DNA of 64,000 nucleotides from Paragordius varius (lineage: Eukaryota > Nematomorpha): NCBI GenBank assembly GCA_964247055.1, contig OZ176053.1, forward strand, positions 10,230,001 to 10,294,000. Direction: 5' to 3'. The notes under the pieces are model-generated. The model did not search any database. It was not told where the DNA came from and was given only the letters and a program-made list of their open reading frames with translations. Position numbers and translations under genes: made by a program. Below, piece after piece: positions 51,101 to 63,991 of this stretch; position 1 is the stretch's first letter; every line of letters starts with the position of its first letter.

Positions 51101-52168
51101 AACTAATAATTTTATTTATGATAAGGGTTATTGAATGTGTTTGAGGATGAAATCATTTTCGCTTAATATTTAACAAAAACATGGGGCATGGAGTACTAAA
51201 ACTATCTATTTGGATAGCCATTATGCATAGGAATAGTCGTTAATCAAAAATGTTTTATAGCAATCAGTTTTCGTAGATTTAAAAAATATAAAATTTTTAG
51301 GACAATACAAAGGTAAAATTTTATAAAAAGACGTACAGTTTTCTAAATTTTTACCTTTGTATAGGATTATTACTTCTTAAGAAGATGGCAAGGGTTGTAT
51401 ATCCCTACTAACTCTCAGAAATGTGTAACACTTGATACCTTTAATAAATGTTCATTTTTACTTTTTATATTTTATTTTTTTTAAGACTCATTCATTCTGT
51501 TGCGACAGATATGGAAGTTAGGGTGAGTCGCAGTTGAAGACCTAGTCATCAGAAAAAAATCACATATGATTTTCTATCGCTTATAATAACAAGAATCGAT
51601 TTTTTAGTTGAAGTAATACTTTGATGAAAATGCAAAGGCGTCTTTTGGCTTTTAATTTCTAAAGAGTCGATTTATGAATAATTTACAGATATTGAAAATG
51701 TACATAACGGTCATGGGCCCTAGGGGAGAGCGACCCGAGTTAGAAAAATACACAAGGCTAAATATTTTATCAACTATTCATTGGTTTGACAAAAATTTAC
51801 GATTAAGCCATATTTTTATAGATAATTACCTAACATAAATTGATTTTTATTCTAGCAAATAATGGTTTATAAGAGAGCTCATGCATTTAAATAAGCATTA
51901 GTTACAGCTATTATTGTGCCACTAAATATTTTCAACAACTCATATTCTAAGATGAGTGTGCCTGTCGATTCAATTCACATATAATTTTGATATAAAAACT
52001 ATTACTTACAGCCAAATTCGGATATCTCCAACCTATTACATGATTCCCGATCAGAGCTCGGCTTTGAACCAATTGTCCTTGTTTGAAGAGGAATACGAAA
52101 TTAAGAACTAAAACAACTTTCATCATTTGTAAGAAAAATTTGGATAATAAGCTAAACTTCATTGTCAA
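48196..52168 (-). CDS. candidate neuropeptide precursor, allatostatin-C-like
   Basis: Exon 1 52168-52010 and exon 2 48348-48196 join in phase 0 (donor GTAAGTAAT, acceptor AAAAACAG); 103 residues. A second Met at residue 3 may be the true start. Exon 1 encodes a signal-peptide-like N terminus with hydrophobic MMKVVLVLNFVFLF. Exon 2 has basic cleavage sites (FKRE, RLRRAF, GKR) and ends KINYCQNNALSCLIGLNSR. The last segment has two cysteines six residues apart. Allatostatin-C peptides share C-x6-C with N and S at the same places (CAFNAVSCF in insects); here C89-QNNALS-C96 agrees at N, A and S. The usual aromatic residue after the second Cys is L, and no C-terminal dibasic site follows. Precursor size and position of the peptide fit the family. 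The 3.7-kb intron holds MITE copies E and F. Pairing of the two exons and the family name are inferences. Confidence 0.6.
48426..48736. mobile_element. MITE family 1, copy E (in peptide-gene intron)
   Basis: Begins TATACCATTTACAATTCAAA and ends GAGCTGTAAATGGTATA. Four subterminal GTGAATTTGAATTGTTCAAG-type motifs lie at the right end. Well preserved; 78 bp upstream of exon 2 on the minus strand. Confidence 0.9.
49765..50052. mobile_element. MITE family 1, copy F (in peptide-gene intron)
   Basis: Begins TATACCATTTACATCAATTC and ends GAGCTGTAAATAGTATA. The subterminal repeats are more diverged than in copies C and E (for example GAACACTACCAATTGATC). Confidence 0.8.
50745..51016. repeat. possible MITE with GGCGCCCGGTG motifs
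   Basis: TGGCGCCCGGTG occurs at about 50771 and 50961. The right border AGCTTCGCCTCTG and left AGAGGCTTATC form an imperfect inverted pair of a kind common at the ends of small DNA transposons. C-rich tracts near 50980-51000 contrast with the AT-rich surroundings. Classification uncertain. Confidence 0.4.
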
Positions 52169-55100
52169 ACCTGTTAATCATTATAATTTTACATAAAAAT
52201 TGATAATACAAACCCTAGATTATTTGGATTTAAAATAATTATTTAACAAAATTTTCCATTATCGATTTGCTTTAACTTCAAATATTTTTCTATTAATAAA
52301 ATTTAATCATAATACAAAAAACCGTACAATTAATATAAATTCCAACAAAAATGATAAAAATTACTTTTTGGTTGAATAGTTTTAAGCGGAGGTATGTGGA
52401 ATGGACTTACTTTGGTTATACGAAAATTAAATTAAATTTATAAATTTAATATAAAATTTATAAAGGATAATAATATTATGTGTGTGTGTCTGGTGGTTGA
52501 TTTATTGATAAGAAATTATGTTGCTTAACTCAGTTCTTACCAGAAGAAAACAGATAATATAATAAAAATTTAATAAATTAAATGTTTCTTTATTATGACA
52601 AATACAAAAAAATTTAGAAATTAAAATTTATTTTTTAGATAAACTCTAAAAGTTGTCTCCTTTTATATGTCATAACTGTTTTGTGTATTATTACTTGTGG
52701 TTCCCTATATTTGGCATATATATATATATATATATTTAATAAGATGATGCCAATGATACTCTAACAGTGTGGCAGAGAAGGCAAAAAATAATAATTTATC
52801 TTTTTTCATGTTTTATATGGTTCTGAATGTTTTCTAATAACCAATTCTTGTACTTAGTGTCACTTTCTAAAATCCGCTAATAAAATTTTAAAAATTTTTA
52901 ATTCTACCATTTATCAAAAATATGAAATTTTATGAATTTGATTGGATAGTATGATAGATTTTAATAAAATTAATTAAACAGGAAAATTGAAACCTATCCT
53001 ATCTGAAGTGGTGTAACTTAATATAGAATTTGCAAAGCTAAAAAAACTTATTATATAATAAGAAACGAAAGGTATATCGGACATGTTTACATATCTAATT
53101 AGTGGGTATTATCATTGAAAAAAATAATATTATTGTTTAGATAACTAATAAGAAAGAATATTTAATATGTGCTTCTATGCCTTTCTTCCTTATCTGTCAT
53201 TATAATATTATTTTGAAATCCCCCAGCAGAAAAATAATTTTTGCATTTCTAATATCATTATTAAATTTGAAGGAGGTGTATGCATGTACACCAGTATATT
53301 TACATATACAATTTTGATAAATATATTCACTTCTCTAAGTAAAGTAAATGATGTAATTACCTAAAATGAATTCTCTTAAGCTAGAGATATGGATGCGCAG
53401 ATTGTGTGATGAAAATATTAAAGTTTTGCCTATAGATATGATATACTATACAAACCAAACTTTAATAAAATTTTAGCGCTATAATGACATTTTTACATTA
53501 ATATGCTAATAATATATGGGTTCTATTTAAGCATTCAATTTACATATGAAAATAATTATAATTACAATAATATGAGGTTAAGGATATCGTATTCAACTAT
53601 ATAGATAGGTTTTAAGGGACTTTTTTATAAAAATCATATAGGAATATAAGTATATGTTAATAATGTGACCAATTGGGTTCCATGTTAGTTTTAAGTTTGT
53701 CATGGTGGTATAAAAACTTTGGAATCGGAAAAATGGGAATTACCTTATTACACAAAGAACCCAAAAAATTATTTTTGGCGGCTTTTTAAAAAATTTTCGT
53801 GGTACTTTGTGTTACAATTAGTTTGATATTTTAAGAGTTAGGCATTTAAAATGTAAATTATTCTAATAGATAACTTTAATAATGGCTTTCTAATTTTATA
53901 ATAAGAGCATATGATAATATTTTTTTAGATATAATAGGAGCCAGCATAAAAATATTTATTCTACTTAAAGACCCCATTTATTTATAAAATAAAACAATTT
54001 ATTTTTGATTTGAAACGCAGATGATGAGTTATTTTTAATTATCATAGTCATCTAAATATTTTTCATTGGTGCATCTTTTTGAGTGAATTAATGATAAAAA
54101 AATATCACAAATTCGATTCTGAAAGCTTGGTTGGATTAATTTATGAAACCAAACTATGTTATAAATATTTAATTTAAGACAAAAAGATGTGCGGATTTGA
54201 TAGGATATATTAGGTATTTTTTGAAATAATCAATTTTTTAAAAAATATTATTATGGCAGATCCCCACTAAGAGTTTATTATTAATGCATTCACTGAAAAA
54301 TGAGAACCGGTAAAAAAGGCATTGGTAACGAAAAGTTTTTCATGTCAAATTATTGAACCTTTCAAATATTAATCGAACATATTACGTTTTTATTGCCAGA
54401 CGTGATGGCAGGCTGACCTCCTTTAAAAATGACATTGATCGAAAACATACAAGATCTCATCGTTAACCGAAAAAATTAGAGTTTTTAGTTGTTAACTAAG
54501 AATAATTTTAAAAAATTAAAGTTTAATTTAAAAAATTTCTTTTTTTATAGCTATTATTTAACCATGTGAATTTAATTATGCACCATTTGAAATTACTGAA
54601 TTAGCCCTTTCAAATATATATATTTTTAATTTATAGAAGTTACTATAAAATGGTTAAACTTTTTTAAATAATACCCCATGAAAATCTTTATATTTAAATG
54701 CAAAATTTAATTATTTTACATTATAATATTGTGCAGTGTAACTTTGTTAACTGTATCAAAATTAAGAATAAATATAAAGATTTAGTTTCTTGAATGCTTG
54801 ACCGTCACTAATTTATTAAATATTATATACTTTTTATTTCCAAGTTCTTATTTTGTTTAGATACCAAATACTGTTAGAATATCTAAATCACTCCTATTGC
54901 TTTTGGGGTAATTTTATATTCCATAGCGATTTGAATATCTTAAAAAGTATTTGAGTATCCGAATTATGGCTTTGATGTTTTCTTCTTATATTTAAATGGC
55001 AGACGATGTTGACCGAATCGCGAAAAGTCCAGAAAAAACTTGATATAATATGATATTAATATCAGCTGTTCGTTTCAATTGTGTTTTGGAACTGTCCCAA

Positions 55101-56284
55101 TTTTATACTCTAGAAATCACAAAACTCTAAAAATATAAGCATTCTTATTTAATACATGATAACAATGTTTGATGATTAAATTTAATTAACTTATAAAACT
55201 GCAGTTTATTTAGAAAATCGAGCTCTGGGCTATAAAACTACCCCAATAAATAAATTAGGTCAAAAGAGTGAAAAGGTAATGAAGCGTTAATTGCACAGGC
55301 ATTCAAAATTACACCTTTAATTTCTCCCAATAGAACATGACTAATTTTTGGATTTTGGAAGCACCGAAAAAAAAACATATTTCAAAATTGGAAACACTGG
55401 ATAAAATGCTCGAGTCAATATTTTTAAATAGTATTATAATTGTTAATCACTTTTCCACTGCAATTTTTCATACAATTCTAATTTTAGGTCTAAACTAAAA
55501 AAATTCTTCCTACCTTATGACAAAACAAAAGATGGAATATAAAGGTTCAACTTTTTTTACATTAGCCAATGTACGATATATACGATATAATTATATTACC
55601 TATAATTATTATTGGCCAAATTATTTTTCGCACGATATATTCGTTGCAATTGAATTTATAATAAGACAAAATAACCTCATAATACAATTAATTTATTCGA
55701 GAAAGTAGTTGTGGTTAATCCTTCAAATCTGCATCATTAAACTTTATACAAAAACTATTGATTTGAAAATTTAATATCTAAATTGCTTGACACTAGCCAA
55801 AATAATGGATTAATTTTACTATAAAAATACCAAAACTATATTAATTAATTTTACAAAATGGTTGTTTGGTTAGATCCTAATTTAATGTTCTAGTATATAA
55901 ATTATTTATTCATGTTAGGTTTAAGGAGTTAGTTGAGTCTTGTAATGACGTTAAAATAGAATGAGCTGTCAAAATATGATTGTAATAACAATATTATTTT
56001 GTGGAAAATTCTACTCCTACAATATAACTTTAAATTTTATGTTAAAAAAACCTACAAAACTAAAATAAAATATGATGTCCCATTAATTATGTTAAAAGCA
56101 TATTAAATAATTAGTTGAAAGTAAGTGATGCTTTTTTTATAATTATCACAAATAAAAATATAAATTAATTTATCGCCTTTCACCTGTGTTTAAGTTTGTT
56201 TTAATAATAAAAATCCTCATGGGATCTATGGAAAGTCATATATTTGCATAATAATTATAATTATATTTATGTCAATTGTGATAA
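52169..56284. other. intergenic, no gene seen
   Basis: About 4.1 kb, AT-rich, 5' flank of the candidate peptide gene. It contains a TA run (52715-52736) and a near-palindrome around GGTGTATGCATGTACACC (about 53276-53293). I cannot support any exon here. Confidence 0.5.
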
Positions 56285-56395
56285 TACAGTAGCGTATGGT
56301 AAAAAACAACAAATGGTTGTAATAAATATTTTTTCCTATATTTTAACATTAATTTTCTTCATACAATAATTGACAATTTACCTTACGCTACTGTA
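56285..56395. mobile_element. intact small TA-flanked MITE
   Basis: Bounded by TA, with termini CAGTAGCGTATGGTAA on the left and TTACCTTACGCTACTG on the right; about 107 bp between the TAs, non-coding. Same terminal sequence as the MITE that hosts the hAT insertion at 15160-17029. Mariner/Tc1-type by duplication and size. Confidence 0.88.
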
Positions 56396-59153
56396 ATTAA
56401 TTAAAAAGTGATTGGTTTATAGCTTCCTCAAATCATGATACTTGATATTAAATTTACGCATTCCAAATTTCAATTTCTAGAAATCTCATATTTTCTATAT
56501 TAAAAACTTTTTTGGCAGATATTTTGACGCCCTTTTAATGTTTTGAACATAGTTTAACACAGGACCGAATATGTATAAATGGTAATAAGTCATTCTCATA
56601 CTATGTAGATAAAATTATTTCGCTCGATAAAATTTTCGACTGAGGAATTACATTAGAAATCAGGCAAATATTTTAAGTATGCATGAAAACGAATCGAGTT
56701 TATGCCTATAAAATGCTGCCCAATATAATGGTATTGCTAGGAAAAGTTTTCTTTTGTTTTTATTATATAAGGAACATTTTTGGTTGGGACTATAAGTCGG
56801 TTTTCGAAAATTCCCAAGAATTCGTTACTGTTAGGGGTAATTTCCCCATTTTGGTTGTTTTTTCTAAAAACCACAAAATTACAAATTTGTTAAATACACC
56901 TTAATTAAATTTTAAAAATTGAAAAAAATGTTTACATAGTATTAAAAATTTGAAACATTAACAAATAAATAATCACAGGTTTCCATTCCAAAAAAATTTC
57001 TTTTCACGATATATTGGGGAAAAAAATAAAAAATCATATTATTCATTAGTTAAAGATAGTACGGAAACCGTGCAAACCAAGGTTATAACCAATATCCTTG
57101 TTCATCTTTCTGAAAAGACCCTAGGGCTTTAATAACCACTCCAGGTTTCATTTTTATATTTTTACCAGTTTTGGAAACCCATTTTAAACATAGTACATGG
57201 CTTTCGGTAAATATCCGATACATTTCTCAAATAATTTTGGTGATGCAATATGTAATATGGCTATTTTTTTTATAAATTTTTCCATTTACAAGAATAAATA
57301 TATTATGGCGTGCTTTTATCTATAATTAATTAGCGCAAAACTATTATTCAACCTCGTATTTTAAAATTTTTAACCGGCTTAACTATCATTTAAAGCCGGG
57401 GTGTTCAGCACCCTGGCAGAACCGACTTATCGTGATGGCCTAGCTAGAAATTTACATTATATATAATTTTTACAATTATAATTTAAACTAAATAAGGAAA
57501 GATAAAATTAACTATGCGGCTTGCTTGTTGGGCTTTTCTTAACTAAATGATCGGATAAACTAAAGATTTGTAAATAAAAATTAATAAATGTCCCCATCAG
57601 ACGCGTTAATTATTTTCGAATGGTTGGAACGGACTATAAAACAATGATAGTCATTAAAAATATCATTTATTATTATTAAATTGATCGCATCCGGGTGTAT
57701 ATATCCTAAGCGGTTTCCATATTAGGCACCCCTTATATTAAGCAAATGTATCATGCCACTCGTTCTTTAATTAAATTAAAGATTTTATTTTTATCCTAAC
57801 TATGCCAATTTTCGAGAACTTTTTTTTAAAAAAATTTGGGTTGATTAAATATATCGACATGTTATTTAATAAATTAATATAGTATAGGACTGGTAAAATC
57901 ACCCCTTTTTCCCATTCAATTATATTATACCCGCAAAAATTTTGACCGTCGTTACCACCTCTAATATGACCTGACATAATAAACATTCTATTTGTACCCC
58001 TACAATAAAAATCTTATTCAAATAATTTTAGAACCGCGGATCAAGCTGTGGATATTAAGCCATGTATTTTCTCCCACAATCTAGAATAGTATGGCGAAAG
58101 AGTTAAGTCTATATAAAAGTTTTGTTAATAAAGTAATGTATATATACATCAGGCAGACAAATTGTATTTATAGTAGCTAATTAACAAAAAATAATTTCCC
58201 ACATTAAAATACAAATAACCATACAGATACCAAATTAAATTTTAATACTTATTAACATTTTTTGATTATATTAACCACAAAAGGAACACCGTTAAAAATT
58301 AAGTTGTTTAAAAAAATAATTTAATAAGTTTCTTTGATACTTTTCGGTTTAGACAATATAGATATTTTTACTTTTATTTTTGGTCTTTCATACAAATTTA
58401 TAGTCCCACCGTCAATTTCATTTATGTATCAGAGTAATGTTATATTTTACCTTTTGCTAAATACTAATAAAAAGATAAAATTAATTACATTAAATACAAA
58501 TTTAAACTTTTTTCACTTTGACTTTATAATATAATTTTATTTTAATCTTTTAAACCCATAAATTACGACAACCGTTGACATTTCGGTTAGTAGAGATAAT
58601 AGGACGGCATTCCTTATTAATAAAAGACAATGTCATAAATTAAAGTTAATGTTGTATATAAAATCATCTTTTTCCAATTTATTCAAAGGTGAAAATTATT
58701 TTAAAAGTCGCGAGAATGGTCGTGAAATCATTTATATGCAAAATGCCATAAACTCTATTTGGAACTCATTTAATTTTTGAAACCATTAAAATTTGTATTG
58801 CCTTATAAAAAATATATTAGTAAAATAATTATTGAATAAGCATCTATAAATTTAATAAAATATTTGGACTTTAGCGCAATTAATATAATAAAGTTATTTT
58901 GTATATTAATAATCGCTTTTAAGCCCAAATTTATTTATTAATATATTTTATTGAATTATTTTTAAAATATGGAAATTAGGAATTACGCCTTTTCTCACTA
59001 AAGCTAAACCAATATGTAATTTTTTGTATGTTTTGAAAATGATTGTTAAGTCTTAAAAGCGATCACTTTTGATAGGTAAGAGAATAATTATAAAACATAA
59101 ATGTATATTCCTTCTGGATATGGTATAATACCATTCATGGTTATTTCAAAGAT
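56396..59153. other. intergenic with unassigned coding-like stretches
   Basis: On the minus strand, about 56760-56880 reads KNNQNGEITPNSNEFLGIFE and on to ENFS then stop, after a good acceptor (GGTTTTTAG). About 57065-57200 reads HVLCLKWVSKTGKNIKMKPG then VVIKALGSFQKDEQGYW. On the plus strand, about 58660-58780 reads NLFKGENYFKSRENGREIIY. I could not join these in phase or name a family. They may be exons of an unrecognised gene or chance open frames. Confidence 0.3.
57397..57735. mobile_element. possible hAT-type relic
   Basis: The left end CGGGGTGTTCAGCACC resembles GGGGTGTTCAACACGC of the copy at 14488, and a right-hand AGGCACCCCTTA could be the inverted partner. The interior shares nothing clear. 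Low confidence. Confidence 0.35.
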
Positions 59154-59311
59154 ACATGAGTAAGTATACATTGCTAGAAAGTTTTTAATTATTGCCAATT
59201 AGTAAATACAACAAAGGGCAGTATTATTGGTTAATAATAGCAAAAAGTGAAAAAAATAACTATAAGCCAATAATACTGCATAACTTTTTAGCAATGTAAA
59301 CTTATTCATAC
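59154..59311. mobile_element. MITE with long inverted repeats
   Basis: The left arm GAGTAAGTATACATTGCTAG, continuing AAAGTTTTTA, faces TAACTTTTTAGCAATGTAAA, continuing CTTATTCATA. Inner blocks GCAGTATTATTGG and CCAATAATACTGC extend the fold, so most of the 158 bp could form one hairpin. Family not seen elsewhere in the window. Confidence 0.8.
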
Positions 59312-60430
59312 TGTATAAATATAGTTCAGATTTTTGATTATTGATAAAACTTGTTTGTTAAACCAAACATTGATTTCTCACAAAACTAATAACAACAAAA
59401 TTTTGATATTAAATAAACATATTTTAGGTTGTAAATGCAGATTTTTAAATTTTATAAAAACAAAAAAATTATTACACCATATTAGTAAATAATTTTATAA
59501 AATCAAAAAATTAGAGGGTTAGTGGGAGTTTTGCGATAGTCAGGCCTACCCATTGGGAATCGTAATTATTATGGTTGAAACCGAATAGTAACACTGTTTA
59601 CCAATAGTCATGTGGTTTCGTTTTTGGGATTTAGCAATCACAAAAAAAGAGTCAGGTACTTTGAAAATTAAAAAAGATTAATACAATAAAGAATAAACGA
59701 TATCAAATCTGTCTCAATGTTTATAATATAGATAGATTATATACATATATATGATGGAAAAAGCGAGTAATTAATATATAAAATTTTTTGCATTGCAGCT
59801 GCTCGAGGATTGAAAATTTTTTTATACAATCACATGAACAATGTGGGTTTTAATAATATTACGGGGTTCTCTCCACTACTTTTTTAACATTTATAATTTA
59901 TACATTGCATACCTGGAATTATAATACGGTTTCAAAAATGACTTCGGTGATATAATTTAATATATTTTTTATTTTTTGGAAATTTTATAAAAATGTATTG
60001 AATTTACTTTTAAAAAGAATGGTGACCAATATTTAAACGCTTTAACAAATAATTAAGTGATGTTTACGGATTTAAAATTTTAATTACAAAAATTTAAAAT
60101 GAGCAATCAGCTTTTGGTTTAATAGTTATTATAAGTTATATAATTGGGTTTTTATACAATGATTACCTTTGTGGAAGATATTGATTAAAAATTAACTTTA
60201 TTAGCGAAACTTGATTTTTAAGCGGTAAACCCATCAATATTGGAATTTTATCGGTTTAAAACCTTTAACACAATTAATCGTAATGCCATATAAAATTTAT
60301 TTAAAATCATGTAAAATTTGCTACAAGAAAATGAGTTTTGTTTCATCAATTGCCTTACACAAGAGGTGATATCATCTGTTAAATCGAGCAGAATATTTGA
60401 TTTGAATTTGGCTCAGTTTCAGATATTTTT
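59312..60430. other. 5' flank of the sideroflexin gene
   Basis: About 1.1 kb of AT-rich DNA with no coding sequence seen. It should hold the promoter, but no element stands out. Confidence 0.5.
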
Positions 60431-63400
60431 ATGGCTGCTGTTGATTCTATTGAATATATTTCAAAAGAAGTTGAAAAAAGTTTAACTGAAAACGTATACC
60501 ATTTTTAATGTAATTTGATAGGATGTTTTGCAAAGATATAAGAAAAATTTGACGCTAATAAACCCCAAATATTTGTTGATAACCAAGGTTTACGAATAAT
60601 AATGTTAGACTCAACTTGCGGACTATAAAAAAGCCCTTCAAAATTCTAAACTTTCTTTAAAAGAGCAAAACATAATAAGCAACTATTTGGAAGCCAATGT
60701 TCATCCCGACACAGGAAAGAAAATACACCCTTTATTCACGATGGGTGGTTATGTATGGTCTGGGATACCAATAGTTGCATGTCTCTTGTATTTTCATTCT
60801 CCTGCTTGGAAAACGTTTTTGAATGCTCACCAGAGTATGGCACATAAACCCTTGTATGCGACTTATCCAATTTTATTTTTTCAATGGTTGAATCAAACCC
60901 AAAATTCCCTATTTAATTATGCAAATCGCAATGCATCTGTAAGTGTCTCATATCATATTGTAATATTCTAATTGCATTAATTTTAATATACAGAAAACTA
61001 ACGAAAGTTCATTGCTTATAAGTTATATATTAGCCACTTCCAGTGCTATGGGAATTGCCATTGGTAACTATAATTATTTTTTTATTAATTGCTGCGCATT
61101 CATTAACATAATTTATATTTTTTTAAACAAATATTGTTAAGGTCTTGAGAAACTTTGTTCTACCACATCAACCAAAAGTCTTTTGATGCGAACTCTGAGT
61201 CCAGCGATTCCATTTCTCTCTGTAGGTTTATTTATTTAATTAATGTCCATTTATTTTAATATTCTAATGACAAATTTTGTAATGCGCATGCACCATCATC
61301 CAATTAATATTTAATTAGTTCTTGATATATAAGTTAAGTTATGTAAATATATTATTTTTATTCTATGTTATCATAAAATTACTTTTAATTTACGACTGCA
61401 ATTATATAAGTTTAAAATACATTAGTCTATGTAGATATATATTCTTTTATAAAGGTTATTTCAAAATTTGTCAGTATATATTATCTTTTTGTTCAATTAT
61501 CGCTAATTTTAGTCGCGATGTTTATAACTTATTACATAATATAAAGTTGTAATTTTTCTTACAGGCCTGCAACATAATTTTTAATTGGTTATTGATAATT
61601 TATTTTGGTGTTTCACATAGTACTAATCAAAATACTTTTTTCAAAAAATAATTGTGTAAATGCGTTTTTTGTAATAATGACATATTAAATAAGGTAGATG
61701 TGTACAGATTTTGATATAAATTATAAATGAACATCTTAGAGTTAAGAGATTTGCGAATAAATTTATTTCTTGTAAATAATTATTTTGTAACTATTTTCAC
61801 AAAATGCATTTTTGCTAAAACCTCTTGATTAGTTTTTATTTTGCGAAAAATTGTAGTTTTCGTTTTATATTATTTTTGTTTGTTAAGATTGGTGGTTTCG
61901 CACTTTTTTATTGAAAATTAATATTTAAATAGATAGTCCTTCAACTATAAGAGATGAAACTTCACCACTAACTTTTTAACAGTGTTTTTCGGGAAATTGT
62001 TTTGTTGTTTCTTTATAAATTGTAATAGGTTTTCCCTGATTTGTGCGCTTTTAATATGCCTTATCAAGAATACTTTTACGTCTTTATATCTTGACCATAA
62101 CACCACAAAAGTTTTAATAATTTTTAAACAATTTTATCAAATTGATTATGTTTACCGTTTTTAACAAACTTTTTTGATTGCTTATGTTGATATGTACCGA
62201 AACTACTTTTAACGAAATAAGATAATCAAAATTGATACAAAGAGGATGGTAATAAATTTTTCTTAAAACACGAATTTTTGTTTTTAAAGGTTTTATATTT
62301 TCCGTGTTCTTTTGATTGCCGTCACTCAATATGTTATAACTTTCCAGAAATATAATATTTTATCGAACGATTTGCTTTATAATAAATTTTTAGTTTTAGA
62401 AGGAATTAATTTATTTTTATATTCACCAATTTTGTCAGTTAATCAAAAACAATGATTGATAATACATGACATGTTAATGTTACGAATAAAATATTATTCT
62501 ATTAATCATTTTATTAGCTTCCGTGCCCGTTTTGTACTGACCACTTTTTTTGAGAAACAGTCTTCATTGTTTGTCCAATAATACACCATTTTCAAAAATT
62601 TACCCTTTAACTATTCTAATTCACCCTTGAACAAATCAAATTCTTCCTAAAAATAAATTATCTTTTTTTCGGGCTAATATAACTCATCATTAATTAGAAA
62701 ATATATTATGGCATAATTTATTATTTTTTCAGTATTAATTTAATTTTAAACAATTTTTTATAAACATAAAAAAATATAGTTAATTTTTAATTTAAAAAAC
62801 ACATTATTTATTTTAGGCTGAATTTGCATTGTTCAAGGGTAAAATTGTTCGAGGGTTAATTTAAACTGTAAATGGTATTATATAAGGAGTTGTAATAGAG
62901 ATAGGGTGGTACCTTTGTTAAATTTTGCACTTTTTGTTTTTTTACCATCGTATTCATTTTTCGGTTTTCTTCGGTGACCCACTCTTAAATTTAACTTTAA
63001 ATAAATTAACGATTCTAAAAAATTGGATGTTACCTTTTTAATTAACAAATACAACATAAATTAATATAATCGTTTATCTTTAAAATTATTTAGGGTATTT
63101 TCGAAAATAAAATTTTTCCTTATATATTTGGCTGGGTTAAGAATATTATACATATTAGTTTATACATGTATAGCATCAGCAAATGTTGTAAATTTGTTAA
63201 GCATGAGATATCCCGAATTAAAGAATGGCATTAAAGTTTTTACGCATGATGGAAAATATGTCGGAGTATCTAAAAAAGCGGCAAAAAAGGTTGAAACAGA
63301 AATTTTCATTTTTATATATACTATTAACTTTTAATCTAAAAAGATGGAAATTTTTATTTTTACAGTTAATTTCGTTATTAATTGGCAGGCGCTATTTGAA

Positions 63401-63991
63401 ACTGGTCTAACACGAGTCATTATACCGATCCCAATCTTGATTATACCACCTTTAATTACAAATTTTATGCAACACAGGTAATATTTATTTTAACTTTAAT
63501 TTGTTTTTTCGATTCATTTTCAATATGTAATTTTTTTTTACCAATTTTTATCCATCAGGAAAATTATAAAAAGGTATCCTCGATTAATGTTACCGATTAA
63601 CGTTTTGACAGTGAGTGCCTGTTTTACATTAGCTTTCCCGTTTGCATTATCTATTTTTCCTCAAACCTCAAAGGTAACTTAAGTTTACTAACTATTATTT
63701 TTTTGCTATAACATAATATTTAAATGAATTATTAATTTTACAATATTAATTAATTAATTATATTATCAGATTACTTAACATTTTATCTAAATAAAACCAA
63801 ATATTGGGTTTATATAGCGATCAATTAAGCTAAATTTTAAACCTTTTCGATAGGCTGTATCACATATTTCAATATATGGTATGAAATAATCTTGTTTTTA
63901 AATCTATTTCATTATATAGATTAAAACAAAAAGTATAGATGTAGCAAACCCTCCTAAAGATCCCTGGCTATATTACAACAAGGGCCTATAA
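60431..63991 (+). CDS. sideroflexin (mitochondrial serine-transporter family)
   Basis: Exons 60431-60493, 60522-60587, 60609-60938, 60994-61063, 61142-61225, 63159-63289, 63389-63477, 63559-63673, 63920-63991; all in phase, 339 residues (human SFXN1 322). Family knowledge: multi-pass inner-membrane carrier importing serine for mitochondrial one-carbon metabolism. Visible: LTLINPKYLLITKTQL (cf. DPRNILLTNEQL), HPDTG (75-79), FFQWLNQTQNSLFNYANRN (cf. WQWINQSFNAVVNYTNR), SANVVNLLSMRYPELKNGI, KYVGVSKKAAKKAL, and the C terminus WLYYNKGL. Exon 3 carries about 22 extra residues around FHSPAWKTFLNAHQSMAHKP compared with SFXN1. Introns 1 and 2 are 28 bp (60494-60521) and 21 bp (60588-60608); intron 5 is 1,933 bp and contains a MITE. 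The sub-type (SFXN1/2/3 or 4/5) is not decided. Confidence 0.97.
62580..62879. mobile_element. MITE family 1, copy G (in sideroflexin intron)
   Basis: The left end ATACACCATTTTCAAAAATT is degraded; the right end TTTAAACTGTAAATGGTATT is clear. The subterminal GTTCAAGGGTAAAATTG and core TATGGCATAATTTATTATTT match the family. It lies in the 1,933-bp intron 61226-63158. Confidence 0.85.
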
